From Halomonas huangheensis (GTDB lineage Bacteria; Pseudomonadota; Gammaproteobacteria; Pseudomonadales; Halomonadaceae): a stretch of DNA of 64,000 nucleotides. This document shows positions 35,509 to 44,882 of this stretch, one piece after another. Each line of letters starts with the position of its first letter. The stretch's first letter is position 1. The stretch spans positions 3,472,001 through 3,536,000 of the forward strand of contig NZ_CP013106.1 of NCBI RefSeq assembly GCF_001431725.1, written 5' to 3'. Under the pieces are notes generated by a model, which was not told the DNA's origin, made no database searches, and saw nothing but the letters and a program-made list of their open reading frames with translations. The position numbers were made by a program, and so were the translations under genes.

Positions 35509-37554
35509 ATGCCCCATCTCGATGATGCTGCAACACCCCGCGATCGCCTGCATCCGATCGTGTTCCACGGTTCAATGATCGGTATCGTGGTCTTTCTCAT
35601 TTACACCATGACGTTTACCGAACAGGCCGGAGCGTTCTTCAGTGCTGGCCTGTCCTGGGTCAACGAGACCTTTGGTTGGTACTACATGCTTGCGGCAGTG
35701 GCCTACCTGGTGTTTGTCGTGGTGATCAGTCTGTCCCGGGTCGGCAACATACGTCTCGGCCCGGATGATTCTCGCCCTGAGTTCTCTACCCTATCCTGGG
35801 CATCCATGCTGTTCGCTGCCGGTATCGGTATCGACCTGCTGTTCTTCTGTGTTGCCGAGCCTCTTTCGCACTACCTGGCACCGCCGGATCTGGCTCCAGA
35901 AAGCCATGCGGCCCTACGCCAGGCAGTGCCACAGACGTTCCTGCACTGGGGACTGACCGGCTGGGGGATGTATGTACTGATGGGCATGGCGCTGGCCTAC
36001 TTCAGCTACCGTCATCGCCTGCCGCTGGCGATTCGCAGCGCGCTCTACCCGCTGCTGGGACGTCGTATCTACGGACCGATCGGGAATGCGGTGGATATCA
36101 CCGCGGTAATCTCAACGGTGTTCGGTATCGCCACCAGCCTCGGTATCGGCGTTATTCAGCTCAATTACGGGCTGAACTTCATGTTCGGCATTTCGGAGAG
36201 CATCTCGACTCAGGTGATCCTGATCGTGCTGGTAGTGATTCTGGCCACCATCTCGGTCGTCACCGGCGTGGAGAAAGGCATTCGCCGTCTGTCCGAGTTC
36301 AACATGCTGCTTGCCGCCTGCCTGCTGGTGTTTGTGCTCTTCCAGGGCCATACCCTGACACTGCTCAACGGCCTGGTCCTGAATATCGGCGACTACCTGT
36401 CCGGCTTTCTGTTCAAGAGCTTTGACACCTATGCCTTCGCCGGGGATGAGGCCCAGCAGTGGAAAGGCTGGTGGACCATTTTCTTCTGGGGTTGGTGGAT
36501 TGCCTGGACGCCCTTTGTCGGCCTGTTCCTCGCACGTATCTCTCGTGGGCGCACGATTCGTCAGTTCGCCATGGGCGCACTGCTGATTCCGCTCGCCTTC
36601 ATGATGGCGTGGATGTCGATCTTCGGTAATTCCGGTATCGACATGGTAACCAGTGGCCTGACCGAGCTGGGCGAACAGGCTCTGAATACGCCGCAGACCA
36701 CGATCTATACCTTCCTCGAACAATATCCCTACATCGGTATCACCGCTTCGGTGGTGACCCTGCTGGGCGTAGTGTTCTTCGTCACTTCGGCAGACTCCGG
36801 TGCACTGGTACTGGCCAACTTCACCTCGATCCTGAGCGACGTAAACCACGATGCACCCATTCCGCTGCGCATCCTGTGGTCTGCGGTGATCGGTCTTACC
36901 ACCATTGCGCTCCTGATGGCTGGCGGACTGAGCGCACTGCAGAGTGCCGTCGTCATCACCGCCCTGCCATTCTCACTGGTGATGTTCGCGATCATGTTCG
37001 GCCTGACACGAGCCCTGCGCACCGAGAAAGACAAGGCCGACGCGCGCCGTCTGGTCGCAGCAACCGGGGATGCCGGAAACTGGAAGGAGCGTCTCGACCA
37101 TGCATTGGACACCTCCAATCGAGCGGGCGCCTCAGCCACCATCGAACATGCCCTGCGTCCAGCCCTGCAACAGTTCGCTGAAGAGCTGAGACAACGTGGA
37201 CAGACCGCTTCTCTGAGCGAGGAGCAGATCGACGACGAACCGCTGCCACGTCTGACGCTACAGGTGGACTTCGAGGAAGTGCAGAGCTTCGTCTACCAGG
37301 TGCGCCCGCACCGCATGCGTACTCCGAGCTTCCTGCCGGTGGATGATGACTACTACCTACGCCTCGATGTGCATCTGGCAGAAGGTAGTCTGGGGCAGAA
37401 CCTCAATGGCTATAGCCGCGGTCAGGTGATTGATGATGTGCTCGGCGAGTACGAGCGTCATCTGCAGTTCCTCGCCCTTACTCGCGCGGATGGCACTCCG
37501 GCTCCGGCCATGCCTGGCAGCATCGGTGAGCCGCCGGAAAGCGCCACGATGTAA
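35509..37554 (+). CDS. betT: BetT-type high-affinity choline transporter (BCCT family)
   Basis: A 681-residue protein, close to the length of E. coli BetT. The glycine stretch reads GIGIDLLFF with Asp109, the residue typical of proton-coupled choline carriers where betaine carriers have glycine. The aromatic box is FWGWWIAWTPFVGLFLARIS. After twelve membrane segments comes a cytosolic C-terminal domain of about 170 residues, which in BetT is involved in osmotic control. Choline taken up would be oxidised to glycine betaine by BetBA, encoded elsewhere. The BetI-like operator upstream supports the substrate call. Confidence 0.92.
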   Translation: MPHLDDAATPRDRLHPIVFHGSMIGIVVFLIYTMTFTEQAGAFFSAGLSWVNETFGWYYMLAAVAYLVFVVVISLSRVGNIRLGPDDSRPEFSTLSWASMLFAAGIGIDLLFFCVAEPLSHYLAPPDLAPESHAALRQAVPQTFLHWGLTGWGMYVLMGMALAYFSYRHRLPLAIRSALYPLLGRRIYGPIGNAVDITAVISTVFGIATSLGIGVIQLNYGLNFMFGISESISTQVILIVLVVILATISVVTGVEKGIRRLSEFNMLLAACLLVFVLFQGHTLTLLNGLVLNIGDYLSGFLFKSFDTYAFAGDEAQQWKGWWTIFFWGWWIAWTPFVGLFLARISRGRTIRQFAMGALLIPLAFMMAWMSIFGNSGIDMVTSGLTELGEQALNTPQTTIYTFLEQYPYIGITASVVTLLGVVFFVTSADSGALVLANFTSILSDVNHDAPIPLRILWSAVIGLTTIALLMAGGLSALQSAVVITALPFSLVMFAIMFGLTRALRTEKDKADARRLVAATGDAGNWKERLDHALDTSNRAGASATIEHALRPALQQFAEELRQRGQTASLSEEQIDDEPLPRLTLQVDFEEVQSFVYQVRPHRMRTPSFLPVDDDYYLRLDVHLAEGSLGQNLNGYSRGQVIDDVLGEYERHLQFLALTRADGTPAPAMPGSIGEPPESATM

Positions 37555-37584
37555 ACGACAAGGTCTTTATCAGACCATGAAAAC

Positions 37585-37610
37585 CAACGGCGGCCCTGGG
37601 GCCGCCGTTG
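37585..37610. terminator. Hairpin after betT
   Basis: An 11-bp stem, CAACGGCGGCC with its complement, loop CTGG, 31 bp after the betT stop. No T-run follows on the plus strand; the minus strand has TTGGTTTTC. Probable terminator. Confidence 0.65.
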
Positions 37611-37654
37611 TCATGTCGGGCACTCCAGGCAAACCCAGGCTCTTCTCCGCCGGA

Positions 37655-37666
37655 ACGATATATCGT
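37655..37666. promoter_or_regulatory. Palindrome ACGATATATCGT
   Basis: A perfect 12-bp palindrome about 55 bp upstream of the DOPA-dioxygenase-like gene. It differs from the HutC boxes (TGTATATACA). It may be an operator for that gene, but a chance palindrome is possible. Confidence 0.35.
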
Positions 37667-37708
37667 CGAACCAACGAGATGTGCATACTGGAACGCAACC
37701 TCCCGCGC

Positions 37709-38077
37709 ATGAGTCGAGCCATGTCCAACGTCCGCACCATTCGCTATTACCACGCCCATCTCTATTACCACGACGAACAGAGTCTCGAGCAGGCCCATCG
37801 GCTGGCCGCAGAGTGTGCAGAACGCTTCGAGGTTCGCGTCGGTCGCTTCCATCGGCAACCGGTAGGGCCGCATCCATGCTGGAGTTGCCAACTGTCCTTT
37901 GCGCCACAGAGTTTCGGCGACATTGTGCCCTGGCTAGCGATTCATCGTGGTGATCTGGATATCTTCGTCCACCTCGGCACCGATGATGACCTTTTCGACC
38001 ATACTCAGGGAGTGATCTGGCTGGGCCGCAGTCATCCTCTGAAGTTGGAGCAGTTTCGACAGCACCGACAGGGCTGA
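37709..38077 (+). CDS. DOPA 4,5-dioxygenase family protein
   Basis: About 122 residues. The family pattern is clear: YYHAHLYY near the N-terminus, VGRFHRQPVGPHPCWSCQ, VPWLAIHRGDLDIFVH and DHTQGVIWLGR, supplying conserved histidines. In-frame ATGs at 37679, 37709 and 37721 all lack a strong ribosome site, so the start is uncertain by about 15 residues. Plant and fungal relatives open the ring of DOPA; bacterial members are poorly understood. It lies 90 bp before hutC on the same strand and may be co-transcribed with it, although no role in histidine breakdown is known. Confidence 0.78.
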   Translation: MSRAMSNVRTIRYYHAHLYYHDEQSLEQAHRLAAECAERFEVRVGRFHRQPVGPHPCWSCQLSFAPQSFGDIVPWLAIHRGDLDIFVHLGTDDDLFDHTQGVIWLGRSHPLKLEQFRQHRQG

Positions 38078-38167
38078 TGTCTTGAGTTGCTGCTGATGGT
38101 TGGGATGTCGGCAGCTGATGCAACGCGTAGACTATCAATCTCCATTGGAACGGATACCTCGACACTC

Positions 38168-38881
38168 ATGGGCAGCACCCTTCCCCGCTATCTACAGATT
38201 CAGCAGCACCTGCTGGAAAAGATCCACAATGGCGACTGGGCGCCGGGATATCAGATTCCCCCCGAGGAACGCCTGGCGGAAGAGTTTGGCGTCAGCCGCA
38301 TGACCGCCAACAAGGCGATTCGCGACCTGGTTCAGCAAGGCTACCTGTCTCGCCACCCGGGTGTTGGCACCTTTGTCACAGATAGCAAGGCGGAGTCGTC
38401 ACTGGTAGAAGTCCACAATATTGCCGAGGAAGTGAAGGCGCGCGGCCACGATTACACCAGTGAGGTGCTGATCGCCGAGGCCCGCAAGGCCGATGATGAG
38501 GTGTCGATGCGCATGGGCGTACGTCTCGGCACCAGCGTCTTCCATACGCTGATCGTCCACCGCGAGAACGGAGTGCCGATCCAACTGGAAGATCGTTATG
38601 TCGATCCTCGTCAGGTGCCTCACTACCTGGATACCGACTTCGCTGTCCAGACTCCCAACGAAGTACTGGTCGCGGCCTGCCCGATCAGCGATGTCGAACA
38701 TGTCGTCGAGGCCGTTGCCGCCGATGATTTCATTGCCGACCATCTCGACATCCGCAGTGGCCAACCCTGCCTGCGCCTGATACGCCGCACCTGGTCCGGC
38801 GACAGGTTGATCAGTTATGCACGCCTCGTGCATCCCGGAGATCGCTACAAGCTGCGTTCATCACTACATACTGAACGCTAA
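38168..38881 (+). CDS. hutC: Histidine utilisation repressor HutC
   Basis: A 237-residue GntR regulator of the HutC subfamily. Winged helix at residues about 5-72 (LPRYLQIQQHLLEKI, then RLAEEFGVSRMTANKAIRDL), then a UTRA domain ending in RLVHPGDRYKLRSSLH. ATG 38168 is chosen because it yields the usual GntR start (PRYLQIQ); the frame is open 81 bp further 5'. It represses hut genes and is released by urocanate. Two candidate operators lie 1.6-1.9 kb downstream. Confidence 0.88.
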   Translation: MGSTLPRYLQIQQHLLEKIHNGDWAPGYQIPPEERLAEEFGVSRMTANKAIRDLVQQGYLSRHPGVGTFVTDSKAESSLVEVHNIAEEVKARGHDYTSEVLIAEARKADDEVSMRMGVRLGTSVFHTLIVHRENGVPIQLEDRYVDPRQVPHYLDTDFAVQTPNEVLVAACPISDVEHVVEAVAADDFIADHLDIRSGQPCLRLIRRTWSGDRLISYARLVHPGDRYKLRSSLHTER

Positions 38882-39118
38882 AGCCAGGCAAGCACTGCTT
38901 GAATGCCTCTACGGCTGAATCGCTACGTTTATCGCCACCATGGTAGCTACCCGGCGGCCATCCTGAAGGATGTTCTCTCCACTTCGAGTCTGCGCTCCGA
39001 GCATCTTACGTTTGAGCACGTTCGTCGATTTACACCGCGCCTCGCCAGGCAAATGCCTGAACTACCTGCACCGGTGCGCAGATAGTCCAGAGAAAAACAG
39101 CGTTGAAGAGTCAGACGG

Positions 39119-40435
39119 CTACATCAGCGCCTGCACCAGATACCCGGCCGGCACTGCCAGCAATAGTGACAAGGCAACACGCAGGAACCAGATGACCAGG
39201 ATGCGCCCGATCGACAAGGGAATCCGCGTCGCCATGATGCAGGGGATCGAGGCGGAGAAGAACAATATCGCCGAGACCGACACCACTCCGGCGGCAAAGC
39301 GCGCCACAAACTCGGCATCGGCCATCAACAACGCCGGCAGGAACATCTCGGCAAGACCCGATGCCGCCGCCTGCGCCAGACTGGCGGGATCATCCAGGCC
39401 CCAGATGGCGACGAAGGGATAGAACAACCAGCCAAGCCAGTCGAACAACGGTGTGTATTTGGCGATGAGTAGCCCGATCAGGCCCACCGACATGATGGTT
39501 GGCAGAATACTGATCGCCATCACCAGACCTTCGCGGAAATTCAGCCATACACTAGCGACGAGGCTGGGCGCCTCTTCCGCTGCCTTGACCCCCACTCGCC
39601 AGGCCGTCTGCAGGCGCTTGCCGGAATCCGCTACGGGCTCCTGATCAGTGGCGCTGTCATCGATCCTCGAGATCGGCGGCAAGCGCACGGTAATCGCGGT
39701 GACCAGGAAGGTGATCAATAGCGTCAGCCAGAAATACAGGTTCCATACCGGCATCAGATCCAGCGTGCGTGCGACGATGATCATGAACGTCGCCGAAACC
39801 GTCGAGAACCCGGTGGCAATCACCGCGGCCTCTCGCGCCGAATACTGTCCCGCCACATAGACTCGGTTGGTGATCAACAGACCAATCGAGTAACTGCCGA
39901 CGAAGGATGCCACTGCATCGATCGCGCTACGTCCCGGAGTACGCCAGATGGGTCGCATCACCGGTTGCACCAGCACGCCGATCAATTCCAGTAAACCAAA
40001 GCTGATCAGCAATGCCAGAAAGATCGCACCGATGGGCACGATCAGCCCCACCGGAATCACCAGTTTGCCGAACAGGAACGGCAGCATATCCGGCTCATGC
40101 AGAGCAGCAGGCCCCCAGCCCGTCAGCGCCATCAGCGCAGCCGCCACCCCAAGCACCTTGAACACCAGAAAGACCCGTTCAGTGGTGCTGTCACGCCAAC
40201 GTCCGCTGATCAACGGATAGAGCGCGCCAGCCACGATCAAGGCCAGCGCATAGAAGCCGCTGGCCTCTCCCAACAGACCACGCACCGCGCCGACCATGTG
40301 ATCCAGTGGAATGGTGGTCTTGCCACCGAGGGTGATGGGGACGAAGAAGATCAGGATGCCCAGCACACTGGGAATCAGAAGTTTGAGAATAGTCGCGACG
40401 GAAGGAGACGCCGAGGTTTCGGAGGAAGAGTGCAT
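39119..40435 (-). CDS. YjiH-family (nucleoside-recognition/Gate domain) membrane protein
   Basis: A 438-residue membrane protein with about ten segments and two Gate-like domains (SFVGSYSIGLLITNRVYVAG in the first; LPTIMSVGLIGLLIAKYTPL and ALLMADAEFVARF in the second). The family's transport substrate is not established. It is divergent from hutI, and a HutC-type box lies 67 bp upstream of its start, so it should be induced with the hut genes. That suggests it handles histidine, urocanate or a related imidazole. The function is inferred from regulation only. Confidence 0.82.
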   Translation of the reverse strand: MHSSSETSASPSVATILKLLIPSVLGILIFFVPITLGGKTTIPLDHMVGAVRGLLGEASGFYALALIVAGALYPLISGRWRDSTTERVFLVFKVLGVAAALMALTGWGPAALHEPDMLPFLFGKLVIPVGLIVPIGAIFLALLISFGLLELIGVLVQPVMRPIWRTPGRSAIDAVASFVGSYSIGLLITNRVYVAGQYSAREAAVIATGFSTVSATFMIIVARTLDLMPVWNLYFWLTLLITFLVTAITVRLPPISRIDDSATDQEPVADSGKRLQTAWRVGVKAAEEAPSLVASVWLNFREGLVMAISILPTIMSVGLIGLLIAKYTPLFDWLGWLFYPFVAIWGLDDPASLAQAAASGLAEMFLPALLMADAEFVARFAAGVVSVSAILFFSASIPCIMATRIPLSIGRILVIWFLRVALSLLLAVPAGYLVQALM

Positions 40436-40502
40436 GAATTGCCTCCCATGGGATGGCAGTTGTGATTGTCATGGCCCATTGATGCTGCCTGGCCACAGTA
40501 TT

Positions 40503-40512
40503 TGTATATACA
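40503..40512. promoter_or_regulatory. HutC box TGTATATACA (YjiH side)
   Basis: A perfect palindrome in the 15-bp context TATTTGTATATACAT, identical to the copy at 40720. It matches the HutC operator core known from Pseudomonas and enterics. It lies 67 bp before the YjiH-family start. Confidence 0.85.
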
Positions 40513-40719
40513 TAAATATGCCACATCCATACTCATCACGAAGGGAAAACCGCTACAACTTTGGTCTATAACCAGCGTTTTCTCAACTTGATATTCTTTC
40601 GAAAACAATGAACAAATACTTTAATTTCAATTGGATAACAAATTCTATCCGCTGAAATTCTCTAGTATGCCAAATGTTCCTCCGGGGATGACAACGCGTC
40701 CATCCTGCGCTAGCTTATT

Positions 40720-40729
40720 TGTATATACA
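40720..40729. promoter_or_regulatory. HutC box TGTATATACA (hutI side)
   Basis: Same 15-bp context as the other copy, 36 bp before the hutI start, so HutC bound here would cover the promoter. Confidence 0.88.
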
Positions 40730-40765
40730 TTTAGGTTTCACTCTCGATCCCCGGAGCACAGACTG

Positions 40766-41986
40766 ATGTCTTCCGAGACCACAACACCTTCCACATCGTT
40801 GGTATGGCGTGACATGACCGTCTTCGACGGCCTCGAGACACTGCCAGAGTCCATGGCAGTCGTAGTCAGCGACGGACACATCCGTCAACTGACGCCCATG
40901 TCCCGTTTCGATACTTCGGACCTCGATCAGTATCACGATATGGGCAGTGGCGGAGTGATGACGCCAGGCCTGGTCGACTGCCATACCCACCTGGTGTTCG
41001 GTGGCAGCCGTGCCGATGAGTACGAGGCACGACTGGAAGGCGTCAGCTATGAAGAGATCGCCCGCCGTGGTGGCGGCATTCTCAGTACCGTCAACGCCAC
41101 TCGCGAGGCCCGTGAAGACGAGCTCTACGCCGCGGCACGGCCTCGCCTCGAAGCCTTGATGGCCGATGGCGTGACCTGTGTCGAGATCAAGTCCGGCTAT
41201 GGTCTCGATGTCGATAATGAACTCAAGATGCTGCGTGTGGCACGTCGCCTCGGCGCCGATCTCCCGGTGCGGGTCGTAACGACGTTGCTCGGCGCTCATG
41301 CCTTACCGCCGGAATACCGCGATGACAGCGATGGCTACATCGACCTGGTATGTGACGAGATGATTCCGCGTGCCGCCGCCGAGGGGTTGGCCGATGCGGT
41401 GGACGTATTCTGCGAGAAGATTGCCTTTTCAGTGGCGCAGTGCGAACGCGTCTTCCATGCCGCCATCAAGCACGGCCTGCCGATCAAGGCCCATGCCGAA
41501 CAATTGTCGAACCTCGGCGGTACGGCCATGGCGGCGGAGCTCGGCGCACTGTCCGCCGACCATATCGAGTATCTCGATCAGCACGGCATCAATGCCATGC
41601 GCAAGTCCGGTAGCGTTGCGGTGATTCTACCTGGCGCTTTCCTGACCCTGCGCGAGACGCAGAAACCACCGATTGCCGAGCTACGTGCAGCTGGCGTGCC
41701 AATGGCTGTGGCAACCGATGCCAATCCCGGCAGCTCACCACTGTTCATGCCGACACTGATGCTCAACCTCGCCTGCACGCTGTTCCAGCTCACTCCGCGC
41801 GAGGCACTTTCCGGCATGACCGCACACGCCGCCAGTGCATTGGGTATGAAGGAAGTCGGCCGCCTGTATGAGGGCGCCCCCGCCGACCTCTGCGTATGGG
41901 ATATCACCACGCCTGCCGAGCTGGCCTATGCCGTGCAACCGGGTCGCCTGCGCCAACGCCTCTTCAAGGGAGACGTGAACTCATGA
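40766..41986 (+). CDS. hutI: Imidazolonepropionase HutI
   Basis: A 406-residue amidohydrolase. Metal ligands are in [11 protein letters not shown] and the late Asp in [12 protein letters not shown]; the substrate Tyr/Arg segment [20 protein letters not shown] is conserved. The start at 40766 is preceded by CCGGAG; the frame is open 135 bp upstream through the operator, which rules out the longer form. It converts imidazolone-5-propionate to N-formimino-L-glutamate, step three of histidine breakdown. The stop overlaps hutG by 4 bp. Confidence 0.93.
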   Translation: MSSETTTPSTSLVWRDMTVFDGLETLPESMAVVVSDGHIRQLTPMSRFDTSDLDQYHDMGSGGVMTPGLVDCHTHLVFGGSRADEYEARLEGVSYEEIARRGGGILSTVNATREAREDELYAAARPRLEALMADGVTCVEIKSGYGLDVDNELKMLRVARRLGADLPVRVVTTLLGAHALPPEYRDDSDGYIDLVCDEMIPRAAAEGLADAVDVFCEKIAFSVAQCERVFHAAIKHGLPIKAHAEQLSNLGGTAMAAELGALSADHIEYLDQHGINAMRKSGSVAVILPGAFLTLRETQKPPIAELRAAGVPMAVATDANPGSSPLFMPTLMLNLACTLFQLTPREALSGMTAHAASALGMKEVGRLYEGAPADLCVWDITTPAELAYAVQPGRLRQRLFKGDVNS

Positions 41987-42939
41987 GTCAACGCCAATCC
42001 CCGAGGACCATTGATATGTCCCTGTGGCAGGGACGCACCGACCCTGAACCCGATAGTGATCGCTGGCACCAGCGTGTGCGTGCCCTTGCCGCGGACGCCA
42101 AGCCCGGTGTGGCATTGATCGGCTTCGCCTGTGATGCCGGCGTGGCTCGCAACAAGGGCCGCATCGGTGCCGCCGGTGGTCCGGCTGTCATTCGGCGCGC
42201 CCTCGCCCCATTGGCCTGGCATCGTCACGGCCCGGCCCACGATGCCGGTGATGTGCGCTGTCAGGGCGATGCACTGGAAGATGCCCAGCATGAGCTGGCT
42301 ACTCGCCTTGCGGAACTGCTCAATGCGGGCCACAAGCCGCTGGTGATGGGCGGTGGCCATGAAGTGGCATTCGCCAGTTGGTCGGGGTTGGCGCGCCACC
42401 TTGCCGACCGAGAGACAAGACCCCGCATTGGCATCATCAACCTCGACGCCCATTTCGATTTACGCGATCCGAGCCAGGGGCATTCCTCAGGCACGCCCTT
42501 TGCGCAGATCGCAGACAGTTGCGAGCAACGCGGCTGGCCCTTCCGCTACGCCTGCCTGGGTGTCAGCCGTGCGGCCAACACTCGCGCACTGTTCCAGCGC
42601 GCCGAGTCACTCGGTGTGCTGGTGCACGAGGATCGTGATTTCACGCCCCCACGCTGCGAAGCCGTGGCTCGCGAGCTGGGGCGCTTCATCTCACGCTGCG
42701 ACCACCTCTATCTGACCATTGATCTCGATGTGTTCCCCGCCGCCGAAGCACCCGGCGTCAGTGCTCCAGCGGCACGCGGCGTGTCTCTCGCGCAGTTGGA
42801 GCCACTGATCGAGATCATTCGCGATAGCGGCAAGCTGCGGCTGGCCGACATCGCTGAACTCAACCCCGAGTTCGACCAGGACAACCGCACCGCCAGGCTG
42901 GCAGCGCGCCTCATCCACCTGCTGACCGTCAACGGCTGA
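41983..42939 (+). CDS. hutG: Formimidoylglutamase HutG (arginase family)
   Basis: A 318-residue manganese enzyme of the ureohydrolase family. Metal-binding motifs are [18 protein letters not shown] and [14 protein letters not shown]. It releases formamide from N-formimino-L-glutamate to give glutamate, so this organism uses the four-step (formamide) hut route rather than the HutF/deformylase route. It begins in the ATGA overlap with hutI. Confidence 0.93.
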   Translation: MSQRQSPRTIDMSLWQGRTDPEPDSDRWHQRVRALAADAKPGVALIGFACDAGVARNKGRIGAAGGPAVIRRALAPLAWHRHGPAHDAGDVRCQGDALEDAQHELATRLAELLNAGHKPLVMGGGHEVAFASWSGLARHLADRETRPRIGIINLDAHFDLRDPSQGHSSGTPFAQIADSCEQRGWPFRYACLGVSRAANTRALFQRAESLGVLVHEDRDFTPPRCEAVARELGRFISRCDHLYLTIDLDVFPAAEAPGVSAPAARGVSLAQLEPLIEIIRDSGKLRLADIAELNPEFDQDNRTARLAARLIHLLTVNG

Positions 42940-43004
42940 TCGCGCCGACCTGGCTCTCCATTAACAACCCGATTCGTCATCCCCCTTACGAGGACCCACA
43001 GCAA

Positions 43005-44708
43005 ATGTCTTCCCAAGAGCAGTCATTGAAAACTCAACACGATAAGCGCCACGACTCCAGCCGCCGTATTTCTGCCCCCACCGGTACAGAGCTGTCCTGC
43101 AAGAGCTGGTTGACCGAAGCACCGCTGCGCATGCTGATGAATAACCTGCACCCGGATGTTGCCGAGCGTCCCGAAGACCTGGTGGTCTATGGCGGCATCG
43201 GTCGTGCCGCGCGCGACTGGGAATGCTTCGACAGAATCGTCGAAACCCTGCGTCGTCTGGAAGACAACCAGTCACTGCTGATCCAGTCCGGCAAGCCAGT
43301 GGGTGTATTCGAAACCCACAGGGATGCTCCGCGCGTGCTGATCGCCAACTCCAACCTGGTCCCCGCCTGGGCCAACTGGGAGCACTTCAACGAACTCGAC
43401 CGCAAGGGCTTGATGATGTACGGCCAGATGACCGCTGGTTCGTGGATCTACATCGGCTCCCAGGGCATCGTTCAGGGCACCTACGAAACCTTCGTCGAGG
43501 CCGGGCGCCAGCATTTCGATGGCGATCTCAAGGGACGCTGGATTCTGACCGCTGGACTCGGTGGCATGGGCGGTGCCCAGCCGCTGGCCGCAACCCTGGC
43601 CGGAGCCTGCTCACTGAATATCGAATGCCAGCAGACCAGCATCGATTTCCGCCTGCGTACCCGTTACCTCGATGAACAGGCCAGCGATCTGGATGACGCT
43701 CTCGAGCGTATCCAGCGCTATACCGCCGAGGGCAAGGCAATCTCCATCGGCCTGTGTGCCAATGCCGCCGACGTGCTGCCTGAACTGGTCAAGCGCGGCA
43801 TCAAACCGGACATGGTCACCGATCAGACCAGCGCCCACGATCCGCTGCATGGTTATCTGCCGGCCGGCTGGAGCTGGGACGAGTACGTGGAGCGTGGCAA
43901 GAGCGAGCCGGAAGCGACCGTCAAGGCGGCCAAACAGTCGATGGCGGTACACGTCAGCGCCATGCTCGAGTTCCAGAAGATGGGCGTGCCGACCTTCGAT
44001 TACGGCAACAACATCCGTCAGATGGCTCAGGAAGAAGGTGTCCACAATGCCTTCGATTTCCCCGGCTTCGTGCCCGCCTATATTCGTCCGTTGTTCTGTC
44101 AGGGGGTCGGCCCGTTCCGTTGGGTGGCGTTGTCCGGCGATCCCGAGGATATCTACAAGACCGATCAGAAGGTCAAGGAACTGATCCCCGACGATCCTCA
44201 CCTGCACAACTGGCTCGACATGGCTCGTGAGCGTATTGCTTTCCAGGGCCTGCCGGCACGTATCTGCTGGGTCGGCCTCAAGGATCGCGCTCGCCTCGGC
44301 CAGGCCTTCAACGAGATGGTCAAGAATGGTGAGCTCAAGGCGCCCATCGTCATTGGTCGTGACCACCTCGATTCCGGCTCGGTGGCCAGTCCCAACCGCG
44401 AGACAGAAGCCATGCAGGATGGCTCGGATGCGGTCTCCGACTGGCCGCTGCTCAATGCGCTGCTCAACACCGCCGGTGGTGCCACCTGGGTATCGCTGCA
44501 TCACGGCGGCGGCGTCGGCATGGGCTTCTCACAGCATGCCGGGGTGGTGATCGTGGCCGATGGCAGCGACGACGCCCATGCTCGTCTGGGCCGTGTACTG
44601 CGCAATGACCCGGCGACTGGCGTCATGCGCCATGCCGATGCCGGCTATGACATCGCCAGGGAGTGCGCCCGGGAGAATGGCCTCGACCTGCCAATGGTCG
44701 ATAAGTAA
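43005..44708 (+). CDS. hutU: Urocanate hydratase HutU
   Basis: A 567-residue NAD-dependent urocanase. Conserved features include [10 protein letters not shown], the NAD-binding [17 protein letters not shown], the [14 protein letters not shown] segment and C-terminal [15 protein letters not shown]. It hydrates urocanate to imidazolonepropionate with NAD+ as electrophile. Urocanate from HutH, and possibly from the second lyase at 49852, feeds this step. Confidence 0.95.
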   Translation: MSSQEQSLKTQHDKRHDSSRRISAPTGTELSCKSWLTEAPLRMLMNNLHPDVAERPEDLVVYGGIGRAARDWECFDRIVETLRRLEDNQSLLIQSGKPVGVFETHRDAPRVLIANSNLVPAWANWEHFNELDRKGLMMYGQMTAGSWIYIGSQGIVQGTYETFVEAGRQHFDGDLKGRWILTAGLGGMGGAQPLAATLAGACSLNIECQQTSIDFRLRTRYLDEQASDLDDALERIQRYTAEGKAISIGLCANAADVLPELVKRGIKPDMVTDQTSAHDPLHGYLPAGWSWDEYVERGKSEPEATVKAAKQSMAVHVSAMLEFQKMGVPTFDYGNNIRQMAQEEGVHNAFDFPGFVPAYIRPLFCQGVGPFRWVALSGDPEDIYKTDQKVKELIPDDPHLHNWLDMARERIAFQGLPARICWVGLKDRARLGQAFNEMVKNGELKAPIVIGRDHLDSGSVASPNRETEAMQDGSDAVSDWPLLNALLNTAGGATWVSLHHGGGVGMGFSQHAGVVIVADGSDDAHARLGRVLRNDPATGVMRHADAGYDIARECARENGLDLPMVDK

Positions 44709-44747
44709 AACCTTCTACATCCACAGCCATGCTTCTCGCTGGCACGC

Positions 44748-44858
44748 GGAGCGTCGGTGGCAGGTCGAAGCGAAGATTCGATGCCTTGGATGGCATCGGT
44801 AGCGCCCAGGGATGGGCTCACAGCGCCTTCGCGTAGTGCCTGCCACCGGCAAGCTCCG
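44748..44858. repeat. Long imperfect inverted repeat in the hutU-hutH spacer
   Basis: Outer arms CGGTGGCAGG (44755-44764) and CCTGCCACCG (44839-44848), extended by GGAGC/GCTCC. Inner hairpins include GATGCC-TTGGAT-GGCATC. The whole could fold into a cruciform-like RNA of about 110 nt. It resembles a small non-coding palindromic element inserted within the operon. Confidence 0.7.
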
Positions 44859-44882
44859 GCCCGGCGAGATAAGGAATTCCCC

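Larger units (their letters stand above)
40436..40765. promoter_or_regulatory. Divergent hut promoter region
   Basis: A 330-bp AT-rich spacer between the YjiH-family gene and hutI. It contains two identical HutC-type boxes, one close to each gene (40503-40512 and 40720-40729), and no coding sequence. Confidence 0.8.

Noticed and set aside
36112..36849. 245-codon open frame opposite betT
   Set aside because: Shadow of membrane-segment coding sequence; a polar, Gly/Gln/His-rich translation is typical of antisense to hydrophobic codons.
43611..44504. 297-codon open frame opposite hutU
   Set aside because: Shadow frame of urocanase; no independent support.
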